This document shows, piece after piece, positions 1 through 11,506 of a stretch of DNA of 57,855 nt; positions within the stretch are counted from its first letter, which is position 1, and the number at the start of each line of letters is the position of its first letter. Source of the DNA: Beroe ovata (lineage: Eukaryota > Ctenophora > Nuda > Beroida > Beroidae); assembly GCA_946803715.1 (NCBI GenBank), contig CAMPET010000078.1:168757-226611 (forward strand). Reading direction: 5' to 3'. A program made the position numbers and the translations under genes. Below the pieces are notes generated by a model, which worked only from the letters and a program-made list of their open reading frames with translations, had not been told where the DNA came from and did no database searches.

Positions 1-35
<35 letters not shown>

Positions 36-43
36 CTACTAAC

Positions 44-3000
44 ATCATGTGAAGTGAGGTTGTACTGCAGGAATCCAGCTCTCTGGTAAGCGTACCCAGC
101 TGTGTTTAGCATATACTCGGTTATCCAGAGTGTTATCATCTGCTGAGATGAGCAGCTCGTGGGGAGAGCCTGCTTCTCACACGGACACTCTGACTTTGAC
201 TGTTTGTCAAATACTTCACCTGTCACAGTGCCATGGTTAAATCGATACTCTTATACTTCGGTACTGATGACCAAAATATGCCATGTTGCATAACACAATC
301 ATTCAGCCAGAGTGGAAACTTTGCTTGTGGATATCATTGCAAAACCTTACCTTTCCCATCAACAAAAAGGGCGTGGTCACTGACAACAGGCGGTGAGACC
401 AGGCTGTAATCAATGTAACAGTACTTGTCGATATCAGCAGTGAGGACCAATGTAGACAGAATACTGTTCAAATCACTGTCCAATTCATTGTTAACCAGAG
501 GGCATACCTGTGGATGCTGTTATTAGCTTAACACGGTAAGAAAAACAAGAAATAATGACCTGCCTGGAAGAAGGCAAAGGTGAATGCCTGAATGAGGTAG
601 GCCAACACAATACGACTGAAGCAGTGCTGCCGTGTGTAGCAGATGTTTCAGTCCGACATTCCATGCTCCATAGTCGACGTAATGCATGACGACATAGTGG
701 TGTCAAGGACACGTTCGATTACGAAGTGGTGTCAACGCAGTGTATATAAGGCCAGTGCACAGCCATTCAATCAGTTGTTCCAAATGAACTCTCAAAGCGC
801 TGCAAAACAAAACGGTAAGAAAAAAAACAAAAAATAAAATCCAAGCCAGAAAGCTGAAAAAAGCAAAGAAGAATGCTTGAATCAGGTTAGCCAACATTGC
901 CCATACTAGTGTTGCCATCTGTGTCAGTGGTGTCAAGCACACGTTCGATTACAAAGACTGAAGACACAAAGAGGTGTCAACGCAGCACATAAGAAGCCCG
1001 TGCACAGCAATTCCTTCAGTGGTGTCAAACAAAACAAAAAACGGGAAAGAGGAATGGAAAAAGAAAAGGAGAATGCCAACACATTGCGCATTCCTCAAGT
1101 CACCTGGTCCCTGAGTGCATCCCTCACAGCTCCCTCCACTTTACCACTGAACAGATTGTACAGCCATGACATTCCCCCGTGAAAACTGACATGTATATCT
1201 CCTGCGTCAAACTCACAGTTCCGAGACTTGACACGAATTCCCCCGTCTGGCGACGAGCCTGGTATAAAATGTGTGTGTGTGTGTGTATGTATGTGTTTCT
1301 GTGTGTGTGTGTGCGTATGTGTGTGAGTGTCTGGTGCGAAGCCTGGTAACATGTTGGACGCTGGTGTGTCTTGTGGTAAAAAGTTTGTGTAAATATTCTT
1401 TGAGTAAATACTTGAATAGCATGTGTGTCTGAATTGCGACTACTTACCAATTTCCACGGTGAGACTGATCTGTAAGTGAGAAGCTGAGACATCCACACTC
1501 CCTGAATCTCTGATGTGAGGCCACGAATCCTCCCTGTATTTCCAATTCCCTCTCAACTGAGTGGAGACAACATGTTGGGGGGGATGCAACGTGCATTAAT
1601 GTGCATTAATGTGCATTAATGTGCATTAATGTGCATTAATGTGCATTAATGTCAATGTCAGTTTTGCGTTTTTTTGAAATACTGACATTAATGCACATGT
1701 TTATTTAAGTGAGAATATCAAGAACTTCAGCTCATCTGAGTCCCAAATATGAATGAAAAACCAATCGCACACAACAAGGTCCCCAATCTACGTTGATTTC
1801 AAGCCCAACTGATGACTATGACAGCAATTCAAGCCACAGATACCACTTCTCGAGTTGGGAATATCGATTACTGATACTATTTCTCGAGTTGGAACATCCA
1901 TGATCATCAGNATATTACACACACCCTGGATATTGCACACCCCAGGTATTACACAATACACACCCCTGATATTACGAACACCCCAGATGTAACACACCAC
2001 GAATAGGTATTACACTCCCCGAATATAACACACCCCCGGATATAACACACCCTGGATATTGCACACCCCATATATTACACACACCCCGTATATTATACAC
2101 ACCTCGGATATTACACCTACGGTACGCCGGATGTTACACAACCCAGGTTCCAGATATTACACACCCCTGTAGAGTCCTATACCCGTATACCCCCACTGCT
2201 GACCCATTCTTGACTCCCTACTGATTATTGATTAATTCCTGACCCAGGGGATCAGTACCTACCTTAGTGGTCAGCAGATGATCTGGGTACATTCTGACCT
2301 AGTACCACTTTGACCACTTTCTTACCAGCTAATTCACTCATGTCTGATTCACTCTCCTTATTTGAGCCAGAATTCGTGTTTGGTGGCTTCAAATGTATTC
2401 AAATGTCTTCACTGATCTCACAGCAAAATGTTTCTCTCTGGAAGTTATGCGCTAAGACCCCTCTTTAAGGCAAAAATTTCGATATCACAAAAGGCGGCCA
2501 TCCGGCCATTTGCCTAAAAAATTCCTGATTTCGGCCAGCTGGCCGATGGCCGCTGGTAGTTGGACCCCCCCTGAATACCCAAGGTCCGAATGAATGATGC
2601 ATGTGAAGTTCACTACAACTGTGTACGGTTGATAAATGTATAATGATAAAATAAATCCCACACAAAATCCCACATGAATACTCACACAAAGTTTAAAACA
2701 AATATCCAATCTTCCTCAAAAAGTCAATCTTGTTTGCTGGGTCATAGGACTGAACAAGGTGTTTGATCCTCTCCTCCCGTACTCTCCAACGTTTGGCAAC
2801 AGGCTCCGTGGGAGCTGTTCCGATCGAGTGTTGGAGGTACTGTGTCTCAACCTCAGCGTGGAAGTATCGGAGCTTCGTTATGAAGGACCAGATGGAGGGG
2901 TGGGTAGAGTTGAATGCCCGGTTCAGGGCATTGTTCCCTCCCTCGGATGCGTTGTTGGTCCTTGGCTCGTCGTACTCCACGGCAGAGGAAACGTTCCACA

Positions 3001-4366
3001 TGGAGATGGGGTAGGAGCAGAAGAAGAACCAGGTCTTCGCGAAGTAGTTGATGTAGTCGGTGATGGCAAGAATAGGGTACATTATCCACAGTCTCGTCTC
3101 AGCTCTGTCCAAGCATCAATGACATCATTGATTGGGATGAAGGGGAGCCCGTAGACGGATGAGAGAAGGATTCGGAGGACTTCATCTGTTGAGGAGTCAG
3201 GGATGTTGTGGAATTTACGCATCTGTGCTTGGTTGAAGTGGAACATGCAGCCCCGGATGGTAGTGTTGGGGTAGACGAGGGATATGTGTCCCGCCTTCTC
3301 GAATTCACAGACGGTGGTAACAGGATTGAGGAGGGGGCAGCGGTCGCTGAGGAATTGTACGACAAGGTCGATGGATTTGAAGGTCCCGTCGGCAAAGATG
3401 GTGTCAACAGAGGACTGGTTGACAGCTTCAAGGACAAGGTCGGTGGAGAAGATGAGGACTCGGTGCCCCTCAGGGGTGGTGGTGTCATACTGCAGGATGG
3501 GTATTCGCGACGCTGGGTATTCGCGACATTGGGTATTCTAGAAGTTGGGTATTCCGACCTGTTACCCAACAGGGGAGGTGACGGTATGTCGGCAGCGATT
3601 AGGTATAGGTAACATGTATCAAGCATAGAATGCACCAAGAGTACAACCACTGTAAATGAACACTCGGTTGGGAGACCTTATTAGAATGGTACACTGATAA
3701 GCTATATCCTGGTAAATGGCGGGGTCCTTGTGAGTGATATCTGATGAGTTTGTCATCCTCAAAATGTCATCCTGTTCCTTATCAGAATTTCTGAATTCTT
3801 GATCTCGCATTCAAATCCTACTGAACATCCCNATACACACACACATACACACACACACACGGACACACACACTGGGAGCAGGGTTTACTTGGTGAGATAA
3901 ACATGGAAGTGTCCTATGGGCGTGTCCAGCCTGTCCTCTATATTAGGGATGTCAGCTGACCTGATACTATCAATCAGTATGGGTAGGAGTGTCTGCCGAA
4001 CTGAGGTATACGGGAGATTGGTAATTACAAAGTAGTAGTATACTTGAGATAACACTGTCACCCATAGACGCAGGAAGTGGACACTGTTTAATGAATGTTA
4101 ATTTAAAACTCCTCAGTTGATACCAGTGAACTAACTAAGGTGTGTATCATGATAGAGTGGACAGTGTACACTGTTTAGTAATCACTATGGACGACACGGC
4201 TAACACTAGAAGAGACTACGAACAGGTTTTACGCTGGACATTGTGCCTTGGCCCGTGACTAACTCTTACCGTAGTCTATAGCTTTCTGAGAGACCTCGAA
4301 TCGGAATCCTGGTTTTGTGGCACTAACAGCGTGTATCACCAGAAATAATATGATAAACCACTTCAT
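44..4366 (-). CDS. BPI: BPI/LBP-family secreted lipid-binding protein, partial
   Basis: Bactericidal-permeability-increasing / LPS-binding family: secreted proteins that bind lipid, often bacterial lipopolysaccharide, in a boomerang fold. Exons read on the minus strand: 4366-4270 (signal peptide MKWFIILFLVIHAVSA, then PGFRFEVSQKAIDY as in BPI), 4000-3889, a probable exon near 1890-1795, 1556-1448 (GNWKYRED), 1258-1104, 507-351 and 219 to about 44. Phases agree at all junctions except around the 1890-1795 exon, whose start lies near the N at 1911. If the 1556 exon instead begins at the alternative acceptor (about 1551), its 3' junction with that exon also fits. The conserved N-domain disulfide pair is present: Cys in RNCEF and in RDQVCPLV. 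So are the family motifs DYSLVSPP and NTAGYAYQRAG. The gene runs off the left edge, so the C-terminal half is not seen. Identity is strong; specificity for LPS is inference. Confidence 0.88.
530..1095. repeat. Approximate three-copy intronic repeat with GGTGTCAA motifs
   Basis: Three diverged copies of about 235 bp in the intron between BPI-like exons 1258-1104 and 507-351. They share an A-rich block (around 535, 810 and 1040), a block with GAATG..TGAAT..GGT.GCCAACA, and a block with GTGTCAA, CACGTTCGATTAC and GGTGTCAACGCAG (around 703 and 930). No coding potential is seen. Confidence 0.6.
1590..1700. repeat. GTGCATTAAT decamer array with inverted partner
   Basis: About six head-to-tail copies of the 10-mer GTGCATTAAT (about 1591-1650), followed after about 35 bp by the inverse sequence CATTAATGCAC (about 1685). 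The transcript could fold back. Intronic in the BPI-like gene. Confidence 0.8.
1911..2170. repeat. Degenerate ATATTACACACCCC minisatellite
   Basis: Irregular units of roughly 18-22 bp built on ATATTACACACCCCGG, starting right at the single N at 1911. Intronic, non-coding. Confidence 0.7.
2693..3520 (-). mobile_element. Decayed MULE transposase remnant
   Basis: Two adjacent minus-strand frames together resemble a MULE (Mutator-like) transposase. The upstream frame (about 3490-3082) holds FADGTFKS, then ATTVCEFEK-like acidic sequence and the typical GCMFHFNQAQMRK block, and stops at a TAA at 3084-3082. The downstream frame (about 3112-2693) carries RTNNASEGGNNALNR, typical of the C-terminal part. 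The frame change and the unusually short gap between the DGTF and CMFHF blocks show a frameshift and an internal deletion, so it is inactive. It lies in the BPI-like gene's intron, on the same strand. No terminal inverted repeats were identified. Confidence 0.75.
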
Positions 4367-5004
4367 AGCTATCTCTTTCCGCAACCTATATCACACTGAC
4401 ACTCCTTTACGAAGAGTTATTATGAAGGAGTAGTGGGGGGGGACAGTTCTATACGAAATGGAAATTCCTTTTCCCCGTTATCAGTTCACTAATTGTAATC
4501 GGTGCTATCAGTTATCACTGGGTATCACTACTGAATGACCTCAACTTTACATCTGAGTTCTGACGTGTTCGGTCTCGAATTTCAGGAGTGATTTCAACCT
4601 TGCATTCAGCATTCAATAGGAAACCATTAACCGGGTAATTCTATATCAAATCAAAATTCTAGACGGAATTCAGATTCAGCTTTTCAGGTAAGCAAAACTT
4701 GGTGCAATTCTACTCAATTTTGTATCCCGACAAAGATAACCGAGCAAATGTAGGTGAACAATCAACCAATGGAAGATAAGCCTCGGACACACAGATCTAA
4801 ATATCAAAGCGTTCAATCTTTCAATCTACTAAAAGTAATATTTTGTCCTAAGCCTATCACATCTTCAGTGCAATATCGCAAATCATGGCCGGAAATAGAA
4901 ATAACATTTTCATGGATAAATCATTCATTAGATTTATGATTGGGTTATTTAAAGGAATCACTAAAAAACAACAAGACGTGTCAAAAAATCATCCGCAACT
5001 CCAA
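4367..5004. other. Spacer between BPI-like 5' end and aminotransferase 3' end
   Basis: Contains the presumed promoter and 5' UTR of the BPI-like gene (reading leftward) and the 3' flank of the aminotransferase. AT-rich, with no gene, RNA or repeat recognised and no clear TATA element chosen. Confidence 0.6.
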
Positions 5005-7029
5005 TTATTCGAATGTTTTGATGATACTGACAGCAGTGTCAATAGTGTCCTGTGACTTGGCAAAACACGCACGGAGGTAACTGTTGGACTTCGTTCCTGC
5101 CTCCGGATGATAAAACGCGCTCAGAGGCAGGATCTGAAGCTTGAAGTGTCGGATAATGAACTTTGACATCTTGACATCGAACTGGTCACGTGACTCAATG
5201 AACTCAGGAGTGTTCTGGAATTTGAACTTCCTCTTGGTACAGTCCACCACAACAAACATGCCTCCCTCGGCCGCGAGAACGGGCATCCCTGCTTGGGTGA
5301 ACGCTGCGCGTAACTTCCTCTCATTGTCAGCATACATCGCACCAATACGAGTGAGGAATGAAGTTTCAGGGTGAATTCGTTCATTCTTCATCATTCCAGC
5401 AACAGCAACCTGCCAAGATCAGCAGTGTTAACTGCAAAATATACACGTTTCATAGTACTCACCAATCACACATAAGTTGCTGAAGCCACACTGAGATGTT
5501 GTGGTATCGCAACAACTTACCTGTATCACTGCAGCACTCCCAAATGTGTCGCACTTGCACACGCTGTACATCTTGTCTATGATGGATTTGGGGCCGTATG
5601 CCCATCCTATTCTCCACCCTGTAACACCGAACAGTTTCCCCCCACTACAAGTTGTCACAGTCCGCTCCCACATACCTATGTGGACATCGCTGTGTCAAGG
5701 GTAATGGCTCTGATGTCGCACCCATGTCATATTCATTTCAACCATCATAATGCGAATATGGAACCTCAATCCCGACTCAGTTTGGTTATAAGTACGATCA
5801 TTGTGAGTCACGTCTACCTGGCATTGATGAGATGCCGATGTGCTTGTAACCAGGGAGTACTGTTTTCTCGTATACCTCATCAGATAACACGAGACAGTTG
5901 TGCTTCTTACTCAGATCGGCAATGAATTCCAGCTCATCCCTGAGTTATACGAACATAATAATATGAATAGCGAACTAATACCAATGATAAACGTAAACGG
6001 TCCAAGTGCTCTCTCAATTATTCTTTGTCAAATTGAAATTACGTCATGGACCTTTCCCAACTAACCAACTGGAACAAACATTACCTGGTAAAAACTTAGC
6101 TTGTAGGGTTGTGCGGAGTGTTAACCACAATCACCTTGGTACGACTACTGAAGCTTGCTGCAAGAGCTTCCTTATCCATCTCCCATCTGTTATCAGACTA
6201 GGAAAGATAAGTCAGGCATTATTCCAGTGAGAGATAAACCATTGGAGTAACATTAAGTGTAACATTTTATGTTGGAGTAACATACAATGATTTCATGAAA
6301 TAAAATTGACACATGCAACTAACATACCGTTATTTTCAAAGAAACAGGGACTAATTTAGCCATTGTCTTGGTACATGCTACGATATAAGCATCAAAACTA
6401 GGATCAAACACAATGACCTCATCTCCTTCTTCAGTGAAGCTTTCCAAGAACCAGTAGATACCCTGATATGCACCAACTGTGACCACTACTTCAGTTAATG
6501 GGTCTATGTGCCTGCCAATGTTTGGTGAGTACATCTCACTGATTTCTGAGCAAAGTTCAGGACAACCTTGTGCTCGTGGATACCTGTAGAAGTGGAAGAC
6601 ATTACTGTAGATTTTGCTAATGAATAGAGTTAGATTTGAGTACAATACGTCGTCTCATGAAAGTAATAGTCTACCAGCAAGTATTAGGGATATCAGCAGC
6701 CAATAGTAGCTCTTGTTTCAGCCTTTCATCAAGAGGTAAATTTGGGAATCCAGATCCTAAAAAATTATGGAATACATCAGTTTATGAATATGGTAATCAT
6801 GTTATTTGTCTCCTATCTTGCTTACATTCTATGATTCTCGTGAAATATCATTCTCTAAGATGATTCATTCACAGAATAATCAGAGAGTATATGTACCTAA
6901 ATTACATGGACTGTACTGCTTGGCTAGAGCTTGATATTCATCCCAAAGGCAAGGACCCGAATCAAATTTGGCAACTCTCTTAGCACAGCCAATCTTAGCT
7001 GGAAGTTCAAGTCCATCAGAAGATTCCAT
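5005..7029 (-). CDS. KYAT: Kynurenine aminotransferase / cysteine-conjugate beta-lyase-like; one in-frame stop
   Basis: PLP fold-type I aminotransferase that would transaminate kynurenine and related amino acids. Seven exons, all phases compatible: 7029-6897, 6756-6675, 6583-6328, 6197-6085, 5939-5818, 5675-5521 and 5409-5005, totalling 1266 nt (421 aa plus stop), the normal family size. Family marks: VVTVGAYQG, EEGDEVIVFDPSFD, NTPHNP, LSDEVYEKTV, GMWERT and SGGKLFGVTGW, whose Lys is the expected PLP Schiff-base residue. In exon 4, directly after HNPTS where the family has NPTGK, there is an in-frame TAA (minus strand, 6098-6096). Everything downstream remains intact. The locus is therefore a very recent pseudogene, a null allele or a sequencing error. 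The start was chosen as the first ATG of an exon that splices in phase into NLGSGFPNLP. Confidence 0.85.
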
Positions 7030-7480
7030 CACTGCTGTTTGCTGCTGAGTATAAAAATGTCAAGAAATAATTCAGTGTCCCAACAATAGTATTTGCCTTA
7101 AAAAGCATCAATCTGGCAGCGGAATGTCATCATTTTGATTTCTTAAGGCTGATGGCAGTATCTTGGAATGGAACATAAGCTGGATAAATTTTGATGACTC
7201 TTCCTAAACTATAATCAAATTGTCGTATACAAACTGCACCCTATCAAATGTTTCTTAATGTAACTTGTTAGCTTGGGCCACATTCACTGCTTTTATGAAT
7301 GAGACTTTTTTATGAGTATAGTTAATTGTAGTATTTTTTCTCTCTAGCTGATTACTGTCCATTTTATACATACTTTGCGGCTGCTTCTTATATAATTATT
7401 TCTGAACTTCCCTTGTTTTGCCAACAGTCACCTTAGCAAGAATCTTTACAGACTCATTATTTGGTCCTTGTGTTCCCAGG
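7030..7480. other. Divergent spacer next to aminotransferase
   Basis: AT-rich upstream flank of the aminotransferase (minus strand). Nothing beyond a presumed promoter is seen. Confidence 0.5.
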
Positions 7481-8000
7481 CTGCGCTGCGTGACCTTAAT
7501 ACTTTACTCAGGCGCTGCGAAAATAATAATAAAAGGGCGCGCGCCACGGCCGCAACGTGTGCACAAGTTTTTGTTTTGCAATTGCATGGCGCATGGCTAG
7601 TGTCTAGTTTATGATCGTTTGATCTTGCCTGGCGATGCTAGGCCCAGCTGACGCTAGGCCCAGCTGAGAATAATTTGCGGCGCGCGCGCAATGAAATTCT
7701 CGACAGGGGCTATCATCGACAGCCAAGTTTGATCTTGTCAGAATGTCAGATGTTACCTGATCCTGACCTGTTTTTCGCGCGAGTGCGCCTTCATCGAAGG
7801 CCTTCGATGAAGGCGCGCGAGCCGCGCGCGAGAAACTGAGGTCAGATAAAATCTGACAAGTTTGATCGCTTGCGTCGCGCCGCTTACGCTCGCGACTCGC
7901 GTCAGAGTCCTCCCCGAATCCCTGGGCTTATGATCATAGACAGGCAAGACAAGGACTTGTGCACACGTACACGTTGCAATTGCGCCTAGGTGTGTTGCTA
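7480..8000. repeat. GC-rich palindromic interspersed elements
   Basis: A CGCGCG-rich stretch with a strong palindrome at about 7784-7820 (GCGCCTTCATCGAAGG facing CCTTCGATGAAGGCGC) flanked by CAGATTTTATCTGAC-type arms. A relative with the same TCATCGAAGG core lies at about 39190-39250. The segment around 7485-7565 resembles the CG-rich element at 25085 and 27000. Looks like non-autonomous (MITE-like) DNA; no ORF. Confidence 0.6.
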
Positions 8001-8096
8001 ATTTGGTCAATTGCTAATATATTGATTCCTTTTGCTTTTGCATATTATGTATGTTGTAGTGATGTCTTTTTTTTGCGGATTTGAGATCAATTTAAT

Positions 8097-8560
8097 TGAG
8101 ACAAGCACCAAGCCGGACCAGACCCGGGGCCGGGAAACTAAATTTGGCCGGGGCTGGGGGTTTGCAGGGGTCAGGGCCAGTGGATCATTACTCATTGTGT
8201 TTGAAAGACCTATGAAAAGTCGAAAGACTGCATTTTGTGGTATTTATGAGTCTTATCTAATCAGGTGTGATGAATATTTTAACTTTAATACTGTTTTTAG
8301 TTTTATTACGAAGGCATTGTTTTTTACTTTGGATGGGGCATTTAAGCAATATGCTGGTTCTGACTTGTCTTTATTAAAACCCCAGCCCTGGCAACACAAA
8401 CAATTTCGGTTGGGGCCGGGAAAATAGGCTAAATTTTGGCCAGACTGGGGCTAGGATTTTTAAGATTCAATTCTGCTGGGGCCAGGGAAAATAGGCTTAA
8501 TTTTGGCAGACCGGGGTCAGGGCAGGGGCGAAGGCCCCAGTCAGGCCCTAGCCTTCATAG
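8097..8560 (+). repeat. CCGG-rich interspersed repeat, copy 1
   Basis: Contains GGGGCCGGGAAA and AAATTTGGCCGGGGCTGGGG blocks and a unique stretch with ATCATTACTCATTGTGTTTG and AAAGACCTATGA. The same order occurs in reverse complement at about 56597-57010, so this is a dispersed repeat family rather than a gene. Confidence 0.75.
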
Positions 8561-8925
8561 AGAATGGTAATCTCAGGAAAGGTTCCATATTCTCAAAACG
8601 TATTTATGGGAAACAGAGACATCTGTCTTTGATCTTGATGGTCAATGTTCTCTATGTGACTAAACTGATATCTATTGGCCACCTTAAGCTTTGAAATGAC
8701 CTATGAACAATGACATATGATGCTGAAACTTGATGAAAATTTTGGACCCTTCCCCATAAATACCATTCTCTATTGTGGTGTGCAAAGCGCAGTGGTCCAC
8801 TCAAGCATGCCAATTTCCCAAATTACAATGAAAGGTTCTGTGATTTGGGGACTTGGCACAGTTTTAAGAAGCTGCAAAAGTGGAGCCACTCCTCTCAACA
8901 AACTGACCAACTGTATCAAACAGGC

Positions 8926-9683
8926 ATGTTAAGGTGTCTGAATGGTTCTCTAAGGGGAGCTCTATGTCAAAGATGCTTTACAAGGCCCTTCAGTACTGAT
9001 GATAAAACTAGGAGAATCACCACTATGTTTGGGGACATCGCTATTGAGTATGAACCATACAAGGTTACTCCTGCAAATTTTTGATTACCCTTTAGTTATA
9101 ACTGGCACGTTTTGTTCCTGTCTTTTTTGATCTGAACCATATAAGCTACAGTAATCATCTGATATTGCTTAGTTGCTTTTCTGGTAAGAAAAATGATCAC
9201 ATCAGGATAAAATTTTTGTGCATTGTTCAGGACGACACAGAATTCACTGTCCCAAGTTATCCTGCAAGAGTTAATGAATCAGATGAAACTTTGAAAGCAA
9301 GGCTTACATATCAAAGCCGAAAGCGAGGAATTGCAGAAAACTGTCTGATATTGAGGTGGGTATATATATACTCGTCTTTTAGTCAGCCTTAATGGTGACA
9401 GTACCAGCATGGATATCAGAGAATCATAAACTGATAACTCATAAACTCAATTTGTTGTATGCATGATGTAAACATGGTTCATATTTGCAGCACTTTCTTC
9501 TCTGAGCAAGGACCAAGCCTCAGTAGGGAGATAATGGATCAATTTGACATATTGATCAATACTGTTGATAGCGACTGGGATCTTTACTATTGGATGACTG
9601 GTAAAGATCACCCTCCTCCCCCATATGATAATGAGGTAATAGCTATTGAAAATTATGAAATTCATCATGGTTACAGGCTTTAG
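8926..9683 (+). CDS. SDHAF2: Succinate dehydrogenase assembly factor 2
   Basis: Mitochondrial matrix factor needed for covalent flavin (FAD) attachment to the flavoprotein subunit of complex II. Three exons: 8926-9063, 9231-9355, 9491-9683, phases 0 and 2, 151 aa (human about 166). The N-terminus [17 protein letters not shown] is basic and Arg-rich with no acidic residue, fitting a mitochondrial presequence. Diagnostic family blocks follow: [19 protein letters not shown] (exon 2) and [12 protein letters not shown] (exon 3, the WDxYYW signature). It ends in GYRL without the longer human C-terminal tail. Exon 3 and its 3' flank occur again at 11507-12168. Confidence 0.93.
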
Positions 9684-10101
9684 GAGATATGAATGGTTGA
9701 TAGTAATGATTTTAGGTTATGAAAATGTTGATGGAGTTTACTCAGAATAAAGAGATGAGAGACAGAACTCAGCAGCCAGAGCTCTGAGAGTGCCTGAATA
9801 GAATAGACCTCAACCTTATTGCATTCAACCCTCAAAATAATTAAAAGTAGTTGAAGACAGAAATGCTTGAGATGGTTTTATGATCAATAATTTTATTGTG
9901 GCCCTCTTCAAAATGTTATATTTATTTTTGATATTGTTGTACAGCTAAATCTGAGATAAACACTAGACAATGTTTTCATTACATTGGGAAGGGGGTCACA
10001 TTGGGGAGGGGATCACAAATCTCAACATGAACTGCATTTTTCGGTTTTATTACATGAGTGTGATATTTTATGCTTACTTGTTTTCTTCTTAGCCAAGATA
10101 A
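9440..10101. repeat. 662-bp block, first copy (SDHAF2 exon 3 and 3' flank)
   Basis: Appears identical by eye to 11507-12168 (constant offset 2067). It ends at the single N at 10102. The 3' flank after SDHAF2 (9684-10101) holds UTR-like AT-rich sequence and the splice acceptor also used upstream of TMEM237. Confidence 0.9.
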
Positions 10102-10102
10102 N

Positions 10103-11002
10103 ACTTTCGAGTTACATTCCTCAGTCCTCGGACTGCGCCAGTATGTGGCATTTCACACAATAGACAGTAAAACTAATGCAATCGATCGGTCAACTTTTCG
10201 TTCTCAACTGGTATAGCTTATCGAATCAAATGTATACGTTAACGTATCAAATGTAGGTACTCGTTATCACATCAATTGCATGAGACTAATAATCATAAAT
10301 GTCTGATCGCTCTCTTTCTTGAAGGTTGAATTTTCGCCGTCGTTCTCTCGTACCTAGTGCTTGAATAGAAGTACTACTGACATACCCTGACATATTAGTA
10401 GAAAAATGGGGCAAGAAAATAGAACCGAAGACCAGCGACTTTCGACACCTATAACATCAACAATCTACTGGGTTATAACAGGCAATCACTGACCATGACT
10501 CCCCCTATCACTTGTCAGCAGACATACACATCCCACAATAATATAGGTAACCACTCCCTGTAATCATGCCTAGACATACTCTCTTTGTTGATGAAATCAA
10601 GACTCAAGATGCAATATTTCTGCCTTATGGGCAAATCTTCCCACTCCACTGTTGATCCTACCTATGTTGTTTATCAGCATCCCTACCAGAAAAATGTACA
10701 TTGAATGACGAGATTGAAGGAGAGACTAGTCACTAGCTAACAGTTCCTGCCTAAATTGTTTACAAATATGGATTTTAATGAGATCCGGCACTCGACAGTC
10801 AACAATTGGTCCCATGTCACATGCGTCATGCATTGATATGATAGTATGTACATTTGATTCGATAACATATACATTTGATTCGATAAGCTCATACAGTTCA
10901 AAACCAAGAGTTATCGGATCAATTGTATCAGTTTTTCTGTCTACCGTGTGATAAGCAAGATAATGGTGCAGGCCGAGGAATGTAACTCGAAAGTGAACCA
11001 TA
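10103..11002. repeat. Large imperfect inverted repeat with protein-like arms
   Basis: The left arm (about 10103-10300) and the right arm (about 10800-11002, read on the minus strand) match over roughly 190 bp: TTTCGAGTTACATTCCT, ACACAATAGACAG versus ACACGGTAGACAG, and CTTATCGAATCAAATGTATA. The right arm is open on the minus strand from 11001 to 10726 (FRVTFLGLHHYLAYHTVDRK). The left arm in one frame gives the similar LGLRQYVAFHTIDSKT but is interrupted by a stop and an extra segment. This is either a foldback transposon or two inverted copies of a short exon. Family not recognised. Confidence 0.65.
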
Positions 11003-11505
11003 TTGTTGATTGATGATCCCGTCTTCTTGAGTTACGAATGCTGTTAGGTATCTGGTACCATGTTCCACCAAAAGTAAACGAATCAGAGTGTTATAAACTG
11101 TTTCTACCCCCACTAATGTACTGATGCTACCCCAGTTTGGTGGTCTTTGCAAGTCTCTATGACCTTCGGCTGGTGCGCGACCACGCCCAATGGGCGTGGT
11201 CATCGGAAACGGGTGAAGGCAAGGTCGTAGAGACATGAGACTTTGACTAAAGTTATCCTTTCTCTACGGTTTATATTTGATTAGAACACTTCCAGAAAGC
11301 TATCCCATCTTTTTCTTCCTCAAAATGGCAATTTTAAGAATTTTACCTGTATAAGCAACATGGAAAAATGGGCGTGGCATGTGCAGGCATTTCCCGACCG
11401 AGTTGGACCAAAAAATTTTTTGTGGGTGATTTTGAGGCTAGGGAGCAATGGATGAGCAGGGGTTCGCATTGATTGGAGAAACTCGGGTTTTTTTGGTTCG
11501 CCCTA
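11003..11505. other. Remainder of the inserted 1.4-kb segment
   Basis: Includes a short GC palindrome at about 11190-11206 (ACCACGCCCAATGGGCGTGGT). No gene recognised. Bounded on the right by the single N at 11506. Confidence 0.5.
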
Positions 11506-11506
11506 N

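Noticed and set aside
2759-3154. Plus-strand open frames opposite the MULE
   Set aside because: The minus strand carries the recognisable transposase motifs; these are shadows.
6096-6098. Programmed stop-codon readthrough in the aminotransferase
   Set aside because: No structure or known readthrough context seen; error, polymorphism or pseudogene is simpler.
8032-8427. 131-codon open frame in the CCGG repeat
   Set aside because: Lies inside a dispersed repeat also found at 56597-57010; no recognised domain.
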